DNA from: Shewanella sp. ANA-3
GTDB lineage: Bacteria; Pseudomonadota; Gammaproteobacteria; Enterobacterales; Shewanellaceae
Direction: 5' to 3'
DNA length: 64,000 nucleotides
Assembly (NCBI RefSeq): GCF_000203935.1
Contig: NC_008577.1
Location: 2,728,001-2,792,000, forward strand
A model generated the notes under the pieces. The model was not told where the DNA came from. It did no database searches and saw only the letters and a list, made by a program, of their open reading frames with translations. The stretch's first letter is position 1; each line of letters starts with the position of its first letter. Shown piece after piece: positions 49,008 to 57,612 of this stretch. The position numbers and the translations under genes were made by a program.

Positions 49008-49035
49008 AAAAAAGCGATCCATGGGGATCGCTTTT
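49008..49035 (-). terminator. Terminator after the sugar transporter gene
   Basis: AAAAGCGATCC and GGATCGCTTTT with loop ATGG; the minus strand continues with T residues. It lies 20 bases after the transporter stop. Confidence 0.85.
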
Positions 49036-49054
49036 CTCGCATCGGCCAATGCCG

Positions 49055-50326
49055 TTACATTTTAGAACCTTTCGCGCCGTAGAACAGGATAAAACCGTAA
49101 CACACCACAGGCAGAATAAAGGCCAATTGAATGCCTAAATTATCGGCTAATACGCCCTGTAATAATGGCACAATCGCACCACCGACAATGGCTAAACACA
49201 GAATACCGCTACCCTGAGACGTGTGTGGACCAAGGTCACGCAGCGCTAGGCTGAAAATGGTCGGGAACATAATTGAGTTAAACAATCCCACGCCCAAAAT
49301 CGCCCACATGGCGACACTGCCACTTGTGGTCATGGCCACCAACACCAACAATGCCGCCATAAAGGCATTGAAGGCAAGCACAGTACCTGCGGGGATTTTT
49401 TGCATTACCGCCGAACCGATAAAGCGTCCGACCATAGCGCCGCCCCAATAATAGGCGATGTAATGGGCCGCTTGCTCTTCTGGCATGCCGACGATGTGTG
49501 CTTCGCCGAGGAAGTTAACTAAGAAGCTACCAATCGAGACTTCTGCGCCCACATAGACAAAAATCCCCACCGCACCTAACACCAAATGCATGCTTTGCAG
49601 CGCACTGGTCTTGCCTAAATGGGTTTGTACTTCCTCTGCCGCGGCTTGGCTGTGTTCACGGATCACGGGCAAATCTAACTTAGCGAAAATGATCGCCAGT
49701 ACCGCAAGCGCCGCAGCCAGCAATAAGTAAGGCAACTTAACCACTTCCGCTTCGGCATTGGCTTGGGCTAATTCAGAAGATACTGACGCGGCAACGGATA
49801 AGATCAGAATCGAGCCAAAAAATGGCGCAACAGTGGTCCCAAGTGCGTTAAAGGCTTGTGTCAGGTTCAAGCGGCTCGATGCGGTCTCGCTGCTACCAAG
49901 CGCGTTAACATAGGGGTTAGCCGCCACTTGTAAAATAGTGATCCCTGATGCCAATACAAACAAGGCGCCGAGGAATAAACCGTAGGTCGCAAAGGAGGCT
50001 GCTGGGTAGAACAAACCACAGCCGATACTCGCAATCACTAAACCAGTGACTATGCCCTTTTGATAACCGAGTCGTTTCACCAGCTGTCCCGCCGGGATCG
50101 ACACCAGAAAATAAGCGCCAAAGAAGCAAAACTGGATCAACATCGCTTGGGTGTAATTGAGTGAAAACACCGCCTTAAGATGGGGGATCAGAATATCGTT
50201 CAGACAAGTAATAAAGCCCCACATAAAAAACAGTGAGGTCAATGAGACTAACGCAAAACGATAATTACCGTTTCCCGCCTCGCTCACGCTGCTCGTGTGG
50301 CTGCTGGTGTTTATAGATGACGCCAT
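49055..50326 (-). CDS. Sugar MFS transporter (glucose/galactose, FucP/GluP type)
   Basis: The 423-residue inner-membrane protein has about twelve helices. The N-terminal signature [31 protein letters not shown] marks the fucose/glucose-galactose:H+ symporter group. It probably imports glucose or maltodextrin breakdown products. It lies 125 bases downstream of the GH13 glucosidase gene on the same strand and closes the minus-strand half of the maltodextrin locus. Confidence 0.88.
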   Translation of the reverse strand: MASSINTSSHTSSVSEAGNGNYRFALVSLTSLFFMWGFITCLNDILIPHLKAVFSLNYTQAMLIQFCFFGAYFLVSIPAGQLVKRLGYQKGIVTGLVIASIGCGLFYPAASFATYGLFLGALFVLASGITILQVAANPYVNALGSSETASSRLNLTQAFNALGTTVAPFFGSILILSVAASVSSELAQANAEAEVVKLPYLLLAAALAVLAIIFAKLDLPVIREHSQAAAEEVQTHLGKTSALQSMHLVLGAVGIFVYVGAEVSIGSFLVNFLGEAHIVGMPEEQAAHYIAYYWGGAMVGRFIGSAVMQKIPAGTVLAFNAFMAALLVLVAMTTSGSVAMWAILGVGLFNSIMFPTIFSLALRDLGPHTSQGSGILCLAIVGGAIVPLLQGVLADNLGIQLAFILPVVCYGFILFYGAKGSKM

Positions 50327-50451
50327 AGTTGTGCTCTCTAATCATGTTTTTATTATCTAAAGGGAATGTCCCTTAGGCGTTTTCGTACTACGACAGGCAG
50401 CCACAATGAAATTGTGCTGCCCATCCGAAGTGGTGTTATGCCGAGTCGAAA

Positions 50452-52074
50452 CTAGTTCAACAACGCATAAAAGCAGGCATAGGCCGAAAATGTCAATGTG
50501 TCGGCGATCCTTTGCGCAGTTTTCAAACCGTGACCGGTAATTTCTTGCTGGATGCTGAGTGCATCCAGTGATAATGCCTGCTCTGTATCTTGTAGGTTAA
50601 AGCACACCAGTAGCTTTTGCTCCCCGGACGTACGCACAAACACCAACAAGGGTTCTGGCGCATCGAGGAATTCAATTTCCCCTTCAACCAAAGCGGGATA
50701 GCCTTTGCGCCATGCGAGGAACTGACGATAGCCATGTAACATCGATTGGCTATCGGCTTCCTGCACATCAACCGCCAGTGCTCTGTGCGCCTGCGCGATA
50801 GGCAACCAAGGTGTCACTTGGCTAAAGCCGCTAAAATCTGCATTTTGCTCCCACGGCATAGGTGTACGGCAGCCATCACGGCCCTTAAACATTGGCCAGA
50901 AGGTTTTGCCGAAGGGATCCTGCAACTCGTGGTATTCAATCGGCGCTTCGGTTAAACCCAGCTCTTCTCCTTGATAGCTACAGACACTGCCTCGCAGTGA
51001 GTTAACCATGGCATTGAGCATTTTCACCATGTCGGATGTTTGCTTACCACGTCCCCAACGGCTGGCGACGCGCTGTGCATCGTGATTACCTATCGCCCAG
51101 CAGGGCCAACCATCACCAATACTCGCTTCCAGTGCTTCTACCGTTTGGCGAATATAAGCGGCGCTATAGTCATCGGTCAGCAGCTCGAAACTGTAGGCCA
51201 TATGTAAGCGGTCTTCGCCCTTGGTATAGGCGGCCATCACCGCAAGTGAATCCTCGGCGGAGACTTCCCCTAAGGTCACAGCACCTGGATAGCGATTGAT
51301 TAACTGGCGTAATTCTTCAATAAATAGAATCGTTTGCGGTCTATCGTTATTGTAGTAATGGTACTGATAGGCATAGGGATTATCTTCACTGAATCCGCGC
51401 CCTTGGCGTTTATCCTTGGGTTTGGGCGGATTATCCCTAAGCTGTTCATCATGATAACAGAAGGTAATGGCATCTAAGCGGAAACCATCGACGCCCTTCT
51501 TCAGCCAAAACTCCACATTATCTAACACGGCTTGACGCACGTCGGGATTGTGGAAGTTGATATCGGGTTGGCTGCGTAAAAAGTTGTGCAGATAATATTG
51601 TTGTCTGCGCGGCTCCCACTCCCAGGCGCAACCGCCGAAAATCGCTAACCAGTTGTTTGGCGCCGTACCATCTTCCTTTGGTTCGGCCCACACATACCAA
51701 TCTGCCTTGGGATTGGTGCGGCTCTCGCGACTCTCACAAAACCACGCATGTTGATCTGAGGTATGGCTTAGCACTTGGTCGATAATGACTTTAATGCCAC
51801 GTTGATGGGCTTTTTCAATCAGTTCATCAAAATCCTGCATAGTGCCAAACAGAGGATCCACCTCGCGGTAGTCACTGATATCGTAACCAAAGTCGGCCAT
51901 CGGGGATTTAAAGAATGGCGAAATCCAAATCGCATCCACATTCAGGCTGGCAATATAGTCCAACTTAGTGATAATACCGCGCAGATCGCCAACGCCATCA
52001 CCATTAGTATCCAAAAGGCTACGTGGATAGATTTGATAGATCACGGCTCCACGCCACCAAGTTAACTCACTCAT
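50452..52074 (-). CDS. Cytoplasmic GH13 alpha-glucosidase (oligo-1,6-glucosidase/maltase type)
   Basis: The 540-residue enzyme lacks a signal peptide and splits glucose from alpha-linked oligosaccharides in the cytoplasm. GH13 regions: I DQVLSHTSDQHAWF, II GVDGFRLDAITF (nucleophile Asp), III VTLGEVSAEDS (acid/base Glu), IV WAIGNHDAQRVASRWG. WWRGAVIYQIYPRSLLDTNGDG at the start and the SHTS variant of region I are typical of GH13_23. Two operators lie between this gene and the TonB receptor. Confidence 0.92.
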   Translation of the reverse strand: MSELTWWRGAVIYQIYPRSLLDTNGDGVGDLRGIITKLDYIASLNVDAIWISPFFKSPMADFGYDISDYREVDPLFGTMQDFDELIEKAHQRGIKVIIDQVLSHTSDQHAWFCESRESRTNPKADWYVWAEPKEDGTAPNNWLAIFGGCAWEWEPRRQQYYLHNFLRSQPDINFHNPDVRQAVLDNVEFWLKKGVDGFRLDAITFCYHDEQLRDNPPKPKDKRQGRGFSEDNPYAYQYHYYNNDRPQTILFIEELRQLINRYPGAVTLGEVSAEDSLAVMAAYTKGEDRLHMAYSFELLTDDYSAAYIRQTVEALEASIGDGWPCWAIGNHDAQRVASRWGRGKQTSDMVKMLNAMVNSLRGSVCSYQGEELGLTEAPIEYHELQDPFGKTFWPMFKGRDGCRTPMPWEQNADFSGFSQVTPWLPIAQAHRALAVDVQEADSQSMLHGYRQFLAWRKGYPALVEGEIEFLDAPEPLLVFVRTSGEQKLLVCFNLQDTEQALSLDALSIQQEITGHGLKTAQRIADTLTFSAYACFYALLN

Positions 52075-52221
52075 ATTGCCCCTTTATCCTTATTCTTCAG
52101 CGCGCTAACCCAAAAACTCTCACATGAGCAGTTACAATCATGTTACTGCGGAGTAAAGGCGCTACGGCTTGTATTAGTGGCAACGAGCATACGTGAACAG
52201 GGAAATAAGGTTCAATACGCC

Positions 52222-52235
52222 TGCATACGTATGCA
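52222..52235. promoter_or_regulatory. LacI-family-type operator 1 (perfect palindrome)
   Basis: TGCATACGTATGCA is a perfect even palindrome with a central CG, the usual form of LacI/GalR-family operators. It is likely the site of a maltose-responsive repressor encoded elsewhere. Confidence 0.7.
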
Positions 52236-52370
52236 AAACAGGCTATCATTAGACTTGTCAGATTAAGATTAAATTAACCCTTTACTAACATAAGGTTGCG
52301 TTGAATTACTCGGAGATAAAATCGGAGTTTTTTTGGCCGAAATCCCCGTTTTGGCAGGCCTCTGACCTAT

Positions 52371-52384
52371 TGAATACGTATGCA
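52371..52384. promoter_or_regulatory. LacI-family-type operator 2
   Basis: TGAATACGTATGCA differs from operator 1 at one position. Spacing to operator 1 is 149 bases, which would allow DNA looping. Confidence 0.7.
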
Positions 52385-52572
52385 CAATATTGTGAGGCCA
52401 AGATCCTCGGGAGTAGTATCTTCACCGTTGCATAACAATTTGGTCATAAACGCAGCACTTATGCAGTCAATTAAGCGCCGAAATACCAAAAAAAGGCCGC
52501 AAAAACAATGCGGTAATAACGATAAAACGCTCTACATAAGCGGTAAAAAGCGACTTCAAGGGGAAGATAGAA

Positions 52573-55398
52573 ATGATGCGATTTAAACCCAGCTTGCTGA
52601 CCTTAGCACTCGTTGCTGCTGGCGCCAGTATGCACTCCTACGCAGCAGATGATGTAAAAGAAAAAGACCTAAAAGCCAAAGATGCCGAAATTGAAGTAAT
52701 CCAAGTTAAAGGCTTCAGAACCAGTGTGATCAAATCGCTTAATGAAAAACGTTTTGGCGATACCGTATCTGAATCTATCTCTGCCGACGATCTCGGCGCC
52801 CTGCCCGACCAATCTATCGCCGATGCGTTAACCCGTTTACCGGGCGTGACCGCTGTTCGTACTGGCGGTCAAGCCAGTGGGCTGAATATCCGTGGTCTGG
52901 ATGGCGATTTCGTGTTTGCCACCCTCAATGGCCACGAACAAGTGACCACTGGCGGTAAACGCGCCATTGAGTTTGACCAATATCCATCTGAATTAATCAG
53001 TCAAGCGGCAGTTTATAAAACCCCGAAAGCCTCGCTGATCGAAGGCGGCGTGGCCGGTACGGTTGAATTAAAAACCGCCGATCCGCTAAAGAATGACAAA
53101 GACCAATCATTCAATATCAATGCCCGTGGCAGCTTTAACGATCGCGCCGATGAAATCTCCGATGCCGAGCAATACGGCAATCGTTTAAGTCTTGCTTATC
53201 AAGGTAAATTCCTCGAAGACACCTTAGGGGTTGCAGTGGGCTATGCTCACCTGTATCAACCTTATGTTGCGAGCCAATTCATTGGCTTACGTTTTAATGA
53301 TGACAAAAAAGACGTTAACGGTGACGGTGTAACCGAAGCGATCAGTGAAGGTTTTGAACTGCAACAAAAAGGCGGCGACGACACCCGTGATGGCTATATG
53401 GCGGCTATTCATTGGCAACCGAGTGATAGCCTGAGTGTGAAAGGCGATCTGTTCCACTCTAAATTTACCTCTGAAAACTTTGCCCGTGGTTTCCGCGTGA
53501 AATCATTGAAAAATGGCACCATCAGTGATGCCGTTGTCGAAAATGGTTCTATGACTGGTGGTACTGTTTCTGTAGGTACCGATAGTACTGATGACTTTTC
53601 TATTTTCGTAATAAACGATAATGACTCCAAGTACTCAGAATTGACTTCAGGCTCTATAAACCTTGAGTGGAATAATGGCGGCGCACTGACAGTGGCGGCC
53701 GATGTCAGCTATTCCAAAGCCGATGGTGAATTCGTTAACGGTGGCACCCGCGCTATATTATACGATGACATTGGTAATGAAGTACGCTCAGCTGAATCAG
53801 TTACTTATCAACTGAATGGCTTAAGTCCTGCGGATGTCAGCTTTACTAACGACTACACCAATACCTCGACCCTAGGTCTAAAAGAAGTGGGTATGTGGCC
53901 CTATAATCAGCAAAACGATCTGATTGCCTACAAACTCGATTTTAACTATGTCCTAGACACCAGCTTTGTCTCTTCTGTTGATTTTGGTGTGCGTTATGCT
54001 GAGCGCGAGTTTAATGCCCAACGTTCACAGGCAGGTTACGGTTTTGAATATGATAAAAATCCAAGTAACCAACCAGTCCTCGCACTTAACGGCGATATGG
54101 CCAAAGTGGTTGATTTTGGAGGAGAACTCTCAGGTTACCCAAGTTTCCTCGCCATTGACTTTAATAAAGCACTTGAGTTGGTAAATGCACAACTGGCAGC
54201 AACTGGCCAATCACCCTTCACCCCCACGGCGAACTGGTCAAATAACTGGACCATGATCCAAAGCGGCGCGGTCAATGAAGATGTATTAGCTGGCTACGTG
54301 CAGGCAAATTTAGACTTTGATATTGGTGACGTTAAAGTCACAGGTAACCTGGGTGTGAGAGTGGTACACACAGATCAAAGCAGTACAGGTCTGCAACAGG
54401 TAGGTTATGGTTTAGGTGAAGCTATTACCGATGAGCAAGGTGTCGTGAGCACGGATTATATCCGCAATGAAGTTGGTCAAACCTATACCGATTACCTGCC
54501 ATCACTGAACTTGACCTTCCACCTGACTGAAAACGATCAACTGCGTTTTGCTGCAGCCTCTGTGATGTCACGTCCTCCGATTAACAAGTTAAAGTCGGGT
54601 ATGGGATCTTGGTACGATAATGCCTCCACAGAAGGATATAAAAAGTACAATGCATGGGGTAACACCAGTCCGTTATTAGATCCTTTCTATGCGGATCAAT
54701 ATGACTTGTCCTACGAGCACTACTTTGAAGAGTCTGAAGGTGCGGTCGTTATTGCCTTGTTCTATAAAGATATTAAATCTTTCATCAACGACTTCACCAT
54801 TCAAAACTACGATTTTGAAGCGAATGGCTTTATCGTGCCCGATACCATTATCGACAATGGCGTTGAATTCCCAGTTGTAAAAAATGAAGGGCAATATCAA
54901 ACAGCCATCAACAATGACAACGGCGGTTATATCCGTGGTATCGAGTTAGGCTATACCCAAGTGTTTGATTTCCTACCGTCACCTTTAGATGGTTTAGGTT
55001 TCACTGGTAGCTATTCCTATTCAGACAGCGAAGTCGAATTCACCACAGACTTAAGCGGTTCTAACCTGACCATTCCATTACCAGGTCTGTCTGAAAACGT
55101 GCTGAACACTACCCTGTTCTACACCTTGGATGGTTTCGATACCCGTGTGAGCATGAGATACCGTAGTGGCTATGTATCAGAGCAAGTGGCGGTTGAATCT
55201 CAACTGGCATTCTTCGATGCGGAAACGATTGTGGATTATCAGGCCTCTTATGCGCTGGATAATGGCCTAAAGTTCCTGTTCCAAATCAATAACCTCACCG
55301 ATGAACCGAGCAAAACTTACTTTGGTGAAGAGCATCAAACCGGGACAATTCAATACTTCGGTAGACAATATTTCCTTGGTTTAACCTACTCTCTGTAA
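52573..55398 (+). CDS. TonB-dependent receptor, probable maltodextrin uptake
   Basis: The 941-residue outer-membrane protein has a signal peptide (PSLLTLALVAAGASMHSYA) and a TonB box (EVIQVKGF, about residue 37). The plug domain follows (SISADDLGALPDQSIADALTRLPGVTAVR). The rest is a 22-strand barrel ending in FGRQYFLGLTYSL. Its plug resembles the large sugar-type receptors known from Caulobacter and Xanthomonas. The neighbouring exported GH13 enzymes suggest maltodextrins as substrate; this is inference. Confidence 0.9.
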   Translation: MMRFKPSLLTLALVAAGASMHSYAADDVKEKDLKAKDAEIEVIQVKGFRTSVIKSLNEKRFGDTVSESISADDLGALPDQSIADALTRLPGVTAVRTGGQASGLNIRGLDGDFVFATLNGHEQVTTGGKRAIEFDQYPSELISQAAVYKTPKASLIEGGVAGTVELKTADPLKNDKDQSFNINARGSFNDRADEISDAEQYGNRLSLAYQGKFLEDTLGVAVGYAHLYQPYVASQFIGLRFNDDKKDVNGDGVTEAISEGFELQQKGGDDTRDGYMAAIHWQPSDSLSVKGDLFHSKFTSENFARGFRVKSLKNGTISDAVVENGSMTGGTVSVGTDSTDDFSIFVINDNDSKYSELTSGSINLEWNNGGALTVAADVSYSKADGEFVNGGTRAILYDDIGNEVRSAESVTYQLNGLSPADVSFTNDYTNTSTLGLKEVGMWPYNQQNDLIAYKLDFNYVLDTSFVSSVDFGVRYAEREFNAQRSQAGYGFEYDKNPSNQPVLALNGDMAKVVDFGGELSGYPSFLAIDFNKALELVNAQLAATGQSPFTPTANWSNNWTMIQSGAVNEDVLAGYVQANLDFDIGDVKVTGNLGVRVVHTDQSSTGLQQVGYGLGEAITDEQGVVSTDYIRNEVGQTYTDYLPSLNLTFHLTENDQLRFAAASVMSRPPINKLKSGMGSWYDNASTEGYKKYNAWGNTSPLLDPFYADQYDLSYEHYFEESEGAVVIALFYKDIKSFINDFTIQNYDFEANGFIVPDTIIDNGVEFPVVKNEGQYQTAINNDNGGYIRGIELGYTQVFDFLPSPLDGLGFTGSYSYSDSEVEFTTDLSGSNLTIPLPGLSENVLNTTLFYTLDGFDTRVSMRYRSGYVSEQVAVESQLAFFDAETIVDYQASYALDNGLKFLFQINNLTDEPSKTYFGEEHQTGTIQYFGRQYFLGLTYSL

Positions 55399-55409
55399 GC
55401 TGTCATCGT

Positions 55410-55446
55410 AAAAGCCTGTTTCACTGTGAAGCAGGCTTTTCTTTTT
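55410..55446 (+). terminator. Terminator after the TonB receptor
   Basis: AAAAGCCTGTTTC and GAAGCAGGCTTTT pair (one G-U) around a short loop, followed by CTTTTT. Downstream amylase genes would then depend on read-through or their own promoter. Confidence 0.8.
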
Positions 55447-55527
55447 ACCCATAATAATAGTGAGATGATACGCCGCTCTTTATTTCTAAAGTCACACTTA
55501 ACACCTCACCCGATAAAGGCCCATAGT

Positions 55528-57525
55528 ATGATACGTCACAGTCTACTCTTCGCCCTTGTGTTAACCGCCTCTTCTCCCTTATATGCTCTAGCACAGGCCA
55601 GTCATAGCCCCGTCAGCAGTACAGCATCTTTGCATCTCGAGCCGCTCTCTTGGTGGGCGGGCATGCATAATCCTAAGCTGCAATTAATGCTCCACAGTGA
55701 TGCCCTGCCCACGGATGCTGCGCAGCTTAAGGTTGAGATTACTGGCCAAGATGTGTTGTTTGAAGGGATTGAACAGACGGATAATCCCCATTATTTGTTT
55801 ATCAATTTAGACTTGCGCCAAGCCAAACCCCAGACCTTTGATATCCGCATTCTCGCTGGCGATAAGCAGCTCTTACAACTGCCCTACACTTTAGCGACAC
55901 GGGCAGAAGGTAGCCGCGAACGCCAAGGCTTCAACAATAAAGATGTAATTTACCTTATCACTCCAGACAGATTCGCCAATGGCAACCCAAGCAATGACAA
56001 TCAGAGCGATATGCTCGAGCATGCGGCGCCTGATAATTCCGATGGTCGCCATGGCGGCGATATCGAAGGTATACGCCAGCACTTAGACTACTTAGCTAAA
56101 CTGGGCGTCACTCAGTTGTGGATCAACCCACTGCTTGAAAACAACCAAGCCCAATACTCCTACCATGGTTACGCCATGACCAATCTTTATCGGGTCGACC
56201 CGCGTTTTGGCAGTAATCAGGATTATCAAAGGTTAGTCACAGAGGCCAAACAGCATGGTCTTGGGGTGATTAAAGACGTGGTGCTTAACCATATCGGCTC
56301 AAACCATTGGTGGCTAAAAGATTTACCGAGCAGTGACTGGCTCAATGTCCCGCAGCAGCCCAATGCAACTGACACCCAAACGGCTCCTGCGGCCAGTTCT
56401 ACCAGCCTCAGTTCTACCAACCTGGGCTTTACCAGCCATAGACGCACCACAGTGCAAGATCCCTACGCCGACATGCAGGATAAAAGAGATTTTGTTGACG
56501 GTTGGTTTGTCGATTCGATGCCCGATCTTAATCAACGCAACCCAAAGCTTGCCACTTATCTTATTCAAAACAGCATTTGGTGGGTGGAATACGCGGGGCT
56601 TTCGGGCATTCGTGAAGACACCTACTCCTACGCCGATAAAGCCTTTTTAACCCAATGGACTAAGGCATTAATGGCAGAGTACCCACATTTTAATATTGTC
56701 GGTGAAGAGTGGACCGCCAATCCCATAACTGTCTCCTATTGGCAAAAAGGCAAAATCAATGCCGATGGCTATAGCTCGGATTTACCGAGCCTGATGGACT
56801 TTCCACTCTATGAAAAGCTGCTTGAAAGCCTGAACGAGCCTGAAGGCTGGGATACAGGTTTTATCAAGCTTTACGAGATGTTAGCTAATGATGTGGTGTA
56901 TGCGACCCCAAGCCAGTTAGTCCTCTTTGAAGGCAACCACGATACCAATCGGATTTATAGTCTGCTGAAAGAAAACCTGCCGCTGTACCAAATGGCCCTC
57001 ACCTATGTGTTAACGGCCAAACGCATTCCACAGCTGTTTTACGGTACCGAAGTGTTGATGACCAGCCCGACCGAAGGCCGCCACGACGGTGTAGTGCGTA
57101 GCGATTTTCCGGGTGGCTTTGCCAATAACAAGGTCAACGGTTTTAGCGGTAAAGGGCTAAACGCAAAACAGCAGCAAGCGCTTGCGTTTGTGCGTACTCT
57201 ACTCAATTACCGTAAGCATTCAACCGCACTGCAAACAGGCGATTTACTGCACTTTGTGCCGCAAAACGGCATTTATGTGCAATTTCGATGCGTTGCCAAA
57301 CAGGCTGCAGCGGGCAATGCCTGCTACCAAGCCGATACGGATAAAGTGATGGTGATTTACAACAAGAATGACCAAGCACAAACCCTGGATTTAAGCCGCT
57401 TTAGCAAGGTATTGGCAGGCAATACTTCGGCTAACTCAGTCCTCTCTGGTGATAAGTTAAAGCTGAATCAATCACTTGTTCTGCCCCATGCTGGCGTTAT
57501 GCTGCTTGAACTCAATCATCAATAA
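55528..57525 (+). CDS. Exported GH13 enzyme of the cyclomaltodextrinase type
   Basis: The 665-residue precursor has a signal peptide (RHSLLFALVLTASSPLYALA). An N-terminal cyclomaltodextrinase-like beta domain contains LEPLSWWAGMHNPKLQLML. The catalytic barrel has region I VIKDVVLNHIGSNHWW, II GLSGIREDTYSYAD (nucleophile Asp), III NIVGEEWTANP (Glu) and IV LFEGNHDTNRI. The C-terminal beta domain carries VMVIYNKNDQAQTLDLSRF. A Ser/Thr/Ala-rich insert near residue 290 is unusual. The start at 55528 is chosen for its signal peptide and AAAGG; the frame is open for 34 codons upstream. Confidence 0.88.
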   Translation: MIRHSLLFALVLTASSPLYALAQASHSPVSSTASLHLEPLSWWAGMHNPKLQLMLHSDALPTDAAQLKVEITGQDVLFEGIEQTDNPHYLFINLDLRQAKPQTFDIRILAGDKQLLQLPYTLATRAEGSRERQGFNNKDVIYLITPDRFANGNPSNDNQSDMLEHAAPDNSDGRHGGDIEGIRQHLDYLAKLGVTQLWINPLLENNQAQYSYHGYAMTNLYRVDPRFGSNQDYQRLVTEAKQHGLGVIKDVVLNHIGSNHWWLKDLPSSDWLNVPQQPNATDTQTAPAASSTSLSSTNLGFTSHRRTTVQDPYADMQDKRDFVDGWFVDSMPDLNQRNPKLATYLIQNSIWWVEYAGLSGIREDTYSYADKAFLTQWTKALMAEYPHFNIVGEEWTANPITVSYWQKGKINADGYSSDLPSLMDFPLYEKLLESLNEPEGWDTGFIKLYEMLANDVVYATPSQLVLFEGNHDTNRIYSLLKENLPLYQMALTYVLTAKRIPQLFYGTEVLMTSPTEGRHDGVVRSDFPGGFANNKVNGFSGKGLNAKQQQALAFVRTLLNYRKHSTALQTGDLLHFVPQNGIYVQFRCVAKQAAAGNACYQADTDKVMVIYNKNDQAQTLDLSRFSKVLAGNTSANSVLSGDKLKLNQSLVLPHAGVMLLELNHQ

Positions 57526-57542
57526 CCCATATTCAATTAAGC

Positions 57543-57590
57543 AGCTAAGCATGCTTAGCTAACAGCGCGGCCAAACCATAGTTTGGCCGC
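57543..57590 (+). other. Two perfect hairpins between the two exported amylase genes
   Basis: AGCTAAGCATGCTTAGCT (57543-57560) is a perfect palindrome. Right after it, GCGGCCAAAC and GTTTGGCCGC (57567-57590) form a 10-bp stem with a 4-base loop. No T run follows, so this is not a typical terminator. It may set mRNA stability or partial termination between the genes. Confidence 0.5.
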
Positions 57591-57612
57591 CAAGTCAGTA
57601 AAGGAACCTAGG

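Larger units (their letters stand above)
52075..52572. promoter_or_regulatory. Divergent control region of the maltodextrin locus
   Basis: The 498-bp gap separates divergent glucosidase and receptor genes and has no supported gene. It contains two 14-bp operators (52222-52235 and 52371-52384) and a partial site (GCATACGT at 52187-52194). Each gene has one full site 150-190 bases ahead of its start. AAGGGGAAGATAG is the ribosome binding region of the receptor. Confidence 0.6.
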
